Shown: positions 7,728-10,906 of the stretch, one piece after another
How the letters are laid out: each line of letters opens with the position of its first letter
How positions within the stretch are numbered: position 1 is the stretch's first letter
From: Clostridia bacterium
Lineage (GTDB): Bacteria; Bacillota; Clostridia; Lutisporales; Lutisporaceae
Length of the DNA: 10,906 nucleotides
Reading direction: 5' to 3'
NCBI GenBank assembly: GCA_029256365.1
Contig: JAQSYB010000033.1
Span: 1 to 10,906, forward strand
Position numbers and translations under genes: made by a program
The notes under the pieces: model-generated
Databases searched by the model: none
Told to the model about the DNA's origin: nothing
Seen by the model: the letters and a program-made list of their open reading frames with translations, nothing else

Positions 7728-7756
7728 ATTATATCACATAGCTGTGATTTCAACAA
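7728..7756 (-). promoter_or_regulatory. Promoter of csaB
   Basis: On the minus strand, TTGTTG (7756-7751), a 17-nt spacer and TGATATAAT ending in a perfect -10 (7733-7728) give a good sigma-A extended -10 promoter. The leader of about 60 nt contains a small hairpin, AAGGCA/TGCCTT (7716-7696), followed by TTTTC; it is too weak to call an attenuator. Confidence 0.7.
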
Positions 7757-7851
7757 AACATATTTATTTCAGACACTGTGCAACCCAATCTATCATAAAT
7801 TTAATTTTACATAATATCTTGGACATTTTTATTCAGTTGCTTTAATGGTTA

Positions 7852-7860
7852 TGATATAAT
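7852..7860 (+). promoter_or_regulatory. Extended -10 promoter of murJ
   Basis: TGATATAAT is identical to the csaB extended -10 on the other strand. The -35 region (TTCAGT near 7834) is poor. The transcript would start near 7867, downstream of an in-frame ATG at 7862, which therefore cannot be the start codon. Confidence 0.65.
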
Positions 7861-7877
7861 AATGACAGTTCAATTTT

Positions 7878-7882
7878 GGAGG
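7878..7882 (+). promoter_or_regulatory. Ribosome binding site of murJ
   Basis: GGAGG ends 6 nt before ATG 7889 and fixes that start over the ATG at 7862. Confidence 0.85.
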
Positions 7883-7888
7883 TTTCAT

Positions 7889-9448
7889 ATGTCAACACTA
7901 AAAAAAGTAGCGGGTGCAACTAGCCTTGTAATGCTGTGTACCTTTTTAAGTAAAATATTCGGTTTTCTTAGAGAATCCTTCATGGCTACCGGCTTCGGTA
8001 CCAGCATCAATGCGGACTCCTATTTCATGGCCAATGCCATCCCCATGATGCTTTTTACGATTATAGCCAGTGCCTTGGGAACCGCTTTGGTTCCAATATT
8101 TACAGATGCATTGATGCAGCAATCTAAGTCTAATATGTATAAACTAGCCAACAACGTGCTAAATACTGTTATGGTGATGACTACACTGTTAATTGGTCTG
8201 GGTGTGCTTCTAGCACCTCAGCTGGTATCACTAATTGCCATCGGCTTTGAAGGTGAGAAGTTGGCCTTAACAATACGCTTGACGCGGGTCCTTTTCTTCA
8301 TGACTGTTTTTATACTTGCATCTAATATTTTTTCTGCCATGCTCTATGCATTGAACAAGTTTACAATGCCGTCCATTGCACCAATATTTTTCAATATTGT
8401 TATCATTGTCTATATTGCTTTCTTTGCAAAATCCTTTGGAATCGAAGGACTTGCAGTGGCTACAGTGATTGCAGCGGTGATGCAGGCGATTATTCAATAT
8501 CCCTCCTTATACCGCAATGGATATCGTTATCAACCATATATGAATCTGAAGGATCCCCTGCTTCGAAAGATGGGACTTTTGGTTCTACCCGTGCTCTTGG
8601 GAAGTACAATGCAGCAAATTACGGTATTAATTGATCGGATTATGGCATCCCAGCTGATAGAAGGCAGCATTTCTGCCCTAAACTATGCCAATCGCATCAA
8701 CACCCTTGCCATTGGTCTGTTTGGCTCCTCCTTGGTTTTGGTCATCTATCCCTATCTTTCAAGATTTGCCACAGAAAATAATATGAGTCAGATTAAGCAA
8801 ACACTAAAAATGTCTGTCAATCTCATATCTCTTATCATGATGCCTATTACGGTAGGCTTTGTGGTACTTAGAACTCCTATTGTAAAATTACTGTTTGAAC
8901 GGGGTGAGTTTGGCGCAGAAGCTACTTTTATGACAGCTACTGCATTGATGTTCTATGCCATCGGTCTTACACCTATTATTATAAGAGATGTATTAAGCCG
9001 AATATTTTACTCCCTTAAGGATACCAAGACACCAATGATAAATGGGTTAATAGGTGTTGTTGTAAATGTAGTACTTATTCTGATGTTATCCAACTCAATG
9101 TCCTATGCAGGCTTGGCCCTTGCCGCTTCCCTTTCCTACATCTTTACCATGATTACACTGGGGTGGCATCTTCGCAAGAAAATAGGCAACCTAGGCATTA
9201 CCGGCATGGTGATATCCTTTGTGAAAGCTTTGGCTGCATCCATTATAATGGGTATCATCGTTTACCTGCTCTATGGCTACCTTGGTTCTGATAACCAAGT
9301 ATCCTTTATGCGGCAGGCACTTATCCTCTTCTTAACCATCGGTGTTGGTGCTGCAAGCTATTTTACCATTTGCTTTCTTCTAAAGTATGAAGAAATGAAT
9401 TTTGTAATTGATCTTGTAAAGAAGAAGCTTAAACCAAAAGCAGAATAA
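7889..9448 (+). CDS. murJ: Lipid II flippase MurJ (MviN family)
   Basis: This 519-residue protein is hydrophobic along its whole length, consistent with the 14 membrane segments of the MOP-superfamily flippase MurJ. Conserved features include the N-terminal LSKIFGFLRESF (with Arg28) and the following ADSYFMANAIP, the central LIDRIMASQL (248-256 region, Arg250), ALNYANRI (263-270), LLFERGEFGAE (334-344) and SRIFYSLKDTKTPM (370-383). It moves lipid II from the cytosolic to the outer face of the membrane. A related role in flipping other undecaprenyl-linked wall precursors cannot be excluded, since csaB is its divergent neighbour. The start is set by GGAGG at 7878. A short basic tail (KKKLKPKAE) ends the protein. 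It is monocistronic. Confidence 0.93.
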   Translation: MSTLKKVAGATSLVMLCTFLSKIFGFLRESFMATGFGTSINADSYFMANAIPMMLFTIIASALGTALVPIFTDALMQQSKSNMYKLANNVLNTVMVMTTLLIGLGVLLAPQLVSLIAIGFEGEKLALTIRLTRVLFFMTVFILASNIFSAMLYALNKFTMPSIAPIFFNIVIIVYIAFFAKSFGIEGLAVATVIAAVMQAIIQYPSLYRNGYRYQPYMNLKDPLLRKMGLLVLPVLLGSTMQQITVLIDRIMASQLIEGSISALNYANRINTLAIGLFGSSLVLVIYPYLSRFATENNMSQIKQTLKMSVNLISLIMMPITVGFVVLRTPIVKLLFERGEFGAEATFMTATALMFYAIGLTPIIIRDVLSRIFYSLKDTKTPMINGLIGVVVNVVLILMLSNSMSYAGLALAASLSYIFTMITLGWHLRKKIGNLGITGMVISFVKALAASIIMGIIVYLLYGYLGSDNQVSFMRQALILFLTIGVGAASYFTICFLLKYEEMNFVIDLVKKKLKPKAE

Positions 9449-9460
9449 GGAAATAAACAT

Positions 9461-9499
9461 AAAAAGTGGCATGTATTTATTATATACATGCCACTTTTT
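9461..9499. terminator. Bidirectional terminator downstream of murJ
   Basis: A perfect 16-bp stem, AAAAAGTGGCATGTAT paired with ATACATGCCACTTTTT around a 7-nt loop, starts 12 bases after the murJ stop. The A-run and T-run at its ends make it work on both strands, so it can also stop transcripts of the opposing dehydrogenase gene. Confidence 0.9.
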
Positions 9500-9520
9500 A
9501 ATGATGACAATCCTGTAATA

Positions 9521-9729
9521 AAATACAAGCATTGTATTCAGCGCAAAGATATACAGCTTGGTTGTACTTGACTGCTTGTGAAACTAAAAAGTTCTACCTG
9601 ATTCAATGAGGCATCCTTGCCTCTGAATCAGCGTCTGACATCGTGTCAGACTTACGAACTTTATAGCCTCACTTCACAGAGTACAACACAAACTGTATAT
9701 AAATGCGCCTTAATACAATGCTTGTATTT
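9521..9729. repeat. 209-bp fold-back (MITE-like or structured RNA) element
   Basis: The two ends are an 18-base inverted repeat, AAATACAAGCATTGTATT, each of which contains ATACAA/TTGTAT as an inner palindrome. Inside it the arms keep pairing: ATATACAG (9549-9556) with CTGTATAT (9693-9700), GTTGTACT (9561-9568) with AGTACAAC (9680-9687), TGTGAA (9577-9582) with TTCACA (9673-9678) and AAAGTTC (9588-9594) with GAACTTT (9656-9662). The tip branches into two hairpins: CTGATTCA..GAGGC / GCCTC..TGAATCAG (9598-9631, two-base bulge) and GTCTGAC/GTCAGAC (9633-9651). No ORF of its own is visible. A target-site duplication is not clear (perhaps ATA). It sits between two convergent genes. Confidence 0.75.
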
Positions 9730-10906
9730 ATATACTCTCAACTCTGATGATATTGTTCTTCATTTCCTCTTGGTTGTAGGTATGCTTTGTATCTATGATA
9801 AAGGGTATTCCATCCTTGTTCATGAGTTCCTTCAGGTATTTGAAATTGCTGTATTCGATGCCTTCTTGCTTTGCAAGAATAACGACTCCATGAGCACCGG
9901 ATACCGCTTCCTCTAAACTATCCACACCAAAAGCGTGCTTTGTAGGTACCGCAGGATCAAAGGCCTTTACTTCCATACCCTCTTTTTCCAATGCAGCAAT
10001 TACATCTAGTGCTGGGCTGTAGCGATCATCTGGCGAATAATCCTTCATGGCAATTCCTAATATTGCAATTTTTGCCTTGGATGCCTCAACTGGAAGATTC
10101 CTCATAACCATCTGCGCCACATACAAAGGCATGTCAATATTGATTCCTCGAGCAACAGTGGACAATGACAATGCCACATTCAATTCCTCCGCCTTAGGGC
10201 TCAAATAGTGATATGCATTGGGTATGCAGTATCCGCCAACCCCTGGACCTGGTGTCAAAAGCTTCACGCGCTTATGGGTATTCGCAGCTTGAATTACTTC
10301 AAAAATGTCTATGTCCATTGCCTTTGTAAATACAGCAAATTCATTGGACATTGCAATGTTGATGTCTCTTGAAAGATTTTCAAGCACCTTTGCAATTTCT
10401 ACAACCTCCATAGAGGAGGCTTTAAATATTTCAGCCTTTGTCACCAGCTTCAGCGCTGCTTCTACTCGATTGGCACTCTCTTCATTGATACCGCTGGCTA
10501 AAGTGGGCATGTTTTCAAACTCATCAAAGGCCTTCCCTTCAGCAATTCGTTCGGAAGAGTAGCCCAGATAAAAATCTACACCGGCTTTCATTCCGCTTTC
10601 TTCTAAAATAGGAAGTACAAAATTCTTAGTCGTGCCTGGCACAACAGTACTTCGGATGATAACCAAATCACCTTTTTTCAAGCCCTTTGCGATTTCACGG
10701 CATGCAGATTCTACATATGTGTATATTGGTCTGCCATTGGCAACAGGCAACCCCACAGTTACAATCAATATGTTGCTTTCCTTGATTGCCATTTGTGCAT
10801 CCAAGGTTGGTACAAATTTTCCATTGTCCAGTTGTTCTCTTAATATGGTGTTTATTGTCTTTCCATTGTAGTTTTCAAGGTGATGGGTTTTTCCTTCCTT
10901 CAACTC
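9728..10906 (-). CDS. Nucleotide-sugar dehydrogenase (UDP-ManNAc/UDP-Glc type), N-terminus cut by window edge
   Basis: The last 392 residues are present; the reading frame is open to the right edge, and about 50-60 N-terminal residues with the NAD-binding glycine motif are missing. Visible signatures are RSTVVPGTT, YSSERIAEGKAFDEFENMP, the active-site helix EIAKVLENLSRDINIAMSNEFA (Lys and Asn), the catalytic Cys in PGPGVGGYCIP and the C-terminal domain DDRYSPALDVI. The enzyme oxidises a UDP-sugar C6 alcohol to the acid in two NAD-dependent steps. The ERIAEG pattern and the wall-polysaccharide context favour UDP-ManNAc (WecC-like, giving UDP-ManNAcA), but UDP-glucose cannot be excluded. After the catalytic Cys it has PNAYHYL where PVDPYYL-like residues are usual. 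Its stop codon TAA (9730-9728) is partly made by the end of the fold-back element. Confidence 0.88.
   Translation of the reverse strand, partial: ELKEGKTHHLENYNGKTINTILREQLDNGKFVPTLDAQMAIKESNILIVTVGLPVANGRPIYTYVESACREIAKGLKKGDLVIIRSTVVPGTTKNFVLPILEESGMKAGVDFYLGYSSERIAEGKAFDEFENMPTLASGINEESANRVEAALKLVTKAEIFKASSMEVVEIAKVLENLSRDINIAMSNEFAVFTKAMDIDIFEVIQAANTHKRVKLLTPGPGVGGYCIPNAYHYLSPKAEELNVALSLSTVARGINIDMPLYVAQMVMRNLPVEASKAKIAILGIAMKDYSPDDRYSPALDVIAALEKEGMEVKAFDPAVPTKHAFGVDSLEEAVSGAHGVVILAKQEGIEYSNFKYLKELMNKDGIPFIIDTKHTYNQEEMKNNIIRVESI

Noticed and set aside
9521..9729. Retron-type msr/msd RNA
   Set aside because: The branched fold with terminal inverted repeats invites the idea, but no reverse transcriptase reading frame lies within the window and both neighbours are housekeeping genes.
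9617..9916. Plus-strand 99-residue reading frame
   Set aside because: It crosses the fold-back element and the antisense of the dehydrogenase 3' end; it has no RBS and low-complexity Cys/Leu/Tyr content.

Overview
The window reads as a stretch of a low-GC Gram-positive chromosome, most likely a member of the Clostridia. The evidence is the AT-rich sequence with strong AGGAGG-type ribosome binding sites and several TTG starts. A YitT/DUF2179 protein, a LonC-type protease, a MurZ-type MurA and a TagA/CsaB cell-wall pair also point to Firmicutes. Genus cannot be fixed from the sequence alone. There are eight protein genes, two of them cut by the window edges. I found no rRNA, tRNA, CRISPR array or transposase gene.

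Layout. The left edge (1-494, minus) holds the 5' part of a methyl-accepting chemotaxis protein with an unusually small extracytoplasmic loop. Next comes a minus-strand run: a Lon-like protease gene with its own promoter and terminator (648-3044), preceded by a two-gene unit of a WecG/TagA-family glycosyltransferase (4061-4798) and a YitT-family membrane protein (3143-4036). A 430-base gap (4799-5228) separates this unit from the plus-strand murA gene. It holds divergent promoters and an unexplained structured segment at 4955-5083. After murA (5229-6485) come csaB (6577-7662, minus) and the divergent murJ (7889-9448, plus). The right edge (9728-10906, minus) holds most of a nucleotide-sugar dehydrogenase.

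Function. Five of the eight genes belong to cell-envelope assembly. MurA makes the first committed peptidoglycan precursor and MurJ flips lipid II. The TagA-like enzyme is expected to add ManNAc to a lipid-linked GlcNAc, CsaB to put a pyruvyl ketal on a wall-polysaccharide sugar (the ligand of SLH-domain surface proteins), and the dehydrogenase to make a UDP-uronic acid such as UDP-ManNAcA. Together they suggest a peptidoglycan plus pyruvylated secondary-wall-polysaccharide locus. All four promoters I can place for these genes carry an extended -10 of the form TGNTATAAT with poor -35 boxes.

Non-coding highlights. The strongest unexplained structure is a 209-bp fold-back element at 9521-9729. 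Its ends are an identical 18-base inverted repeat, and it folds into a long stem capped by two perfect hairpins. One of its ends supplies two bases of the dehydrogenase stop codon, which suggests a MITE-like insertion or an excised-element remnant. A second, weaker candidate is the 4955-5083 segment upstream of the murA promoter, with a 9-bp closing stem and two internal hairpins.
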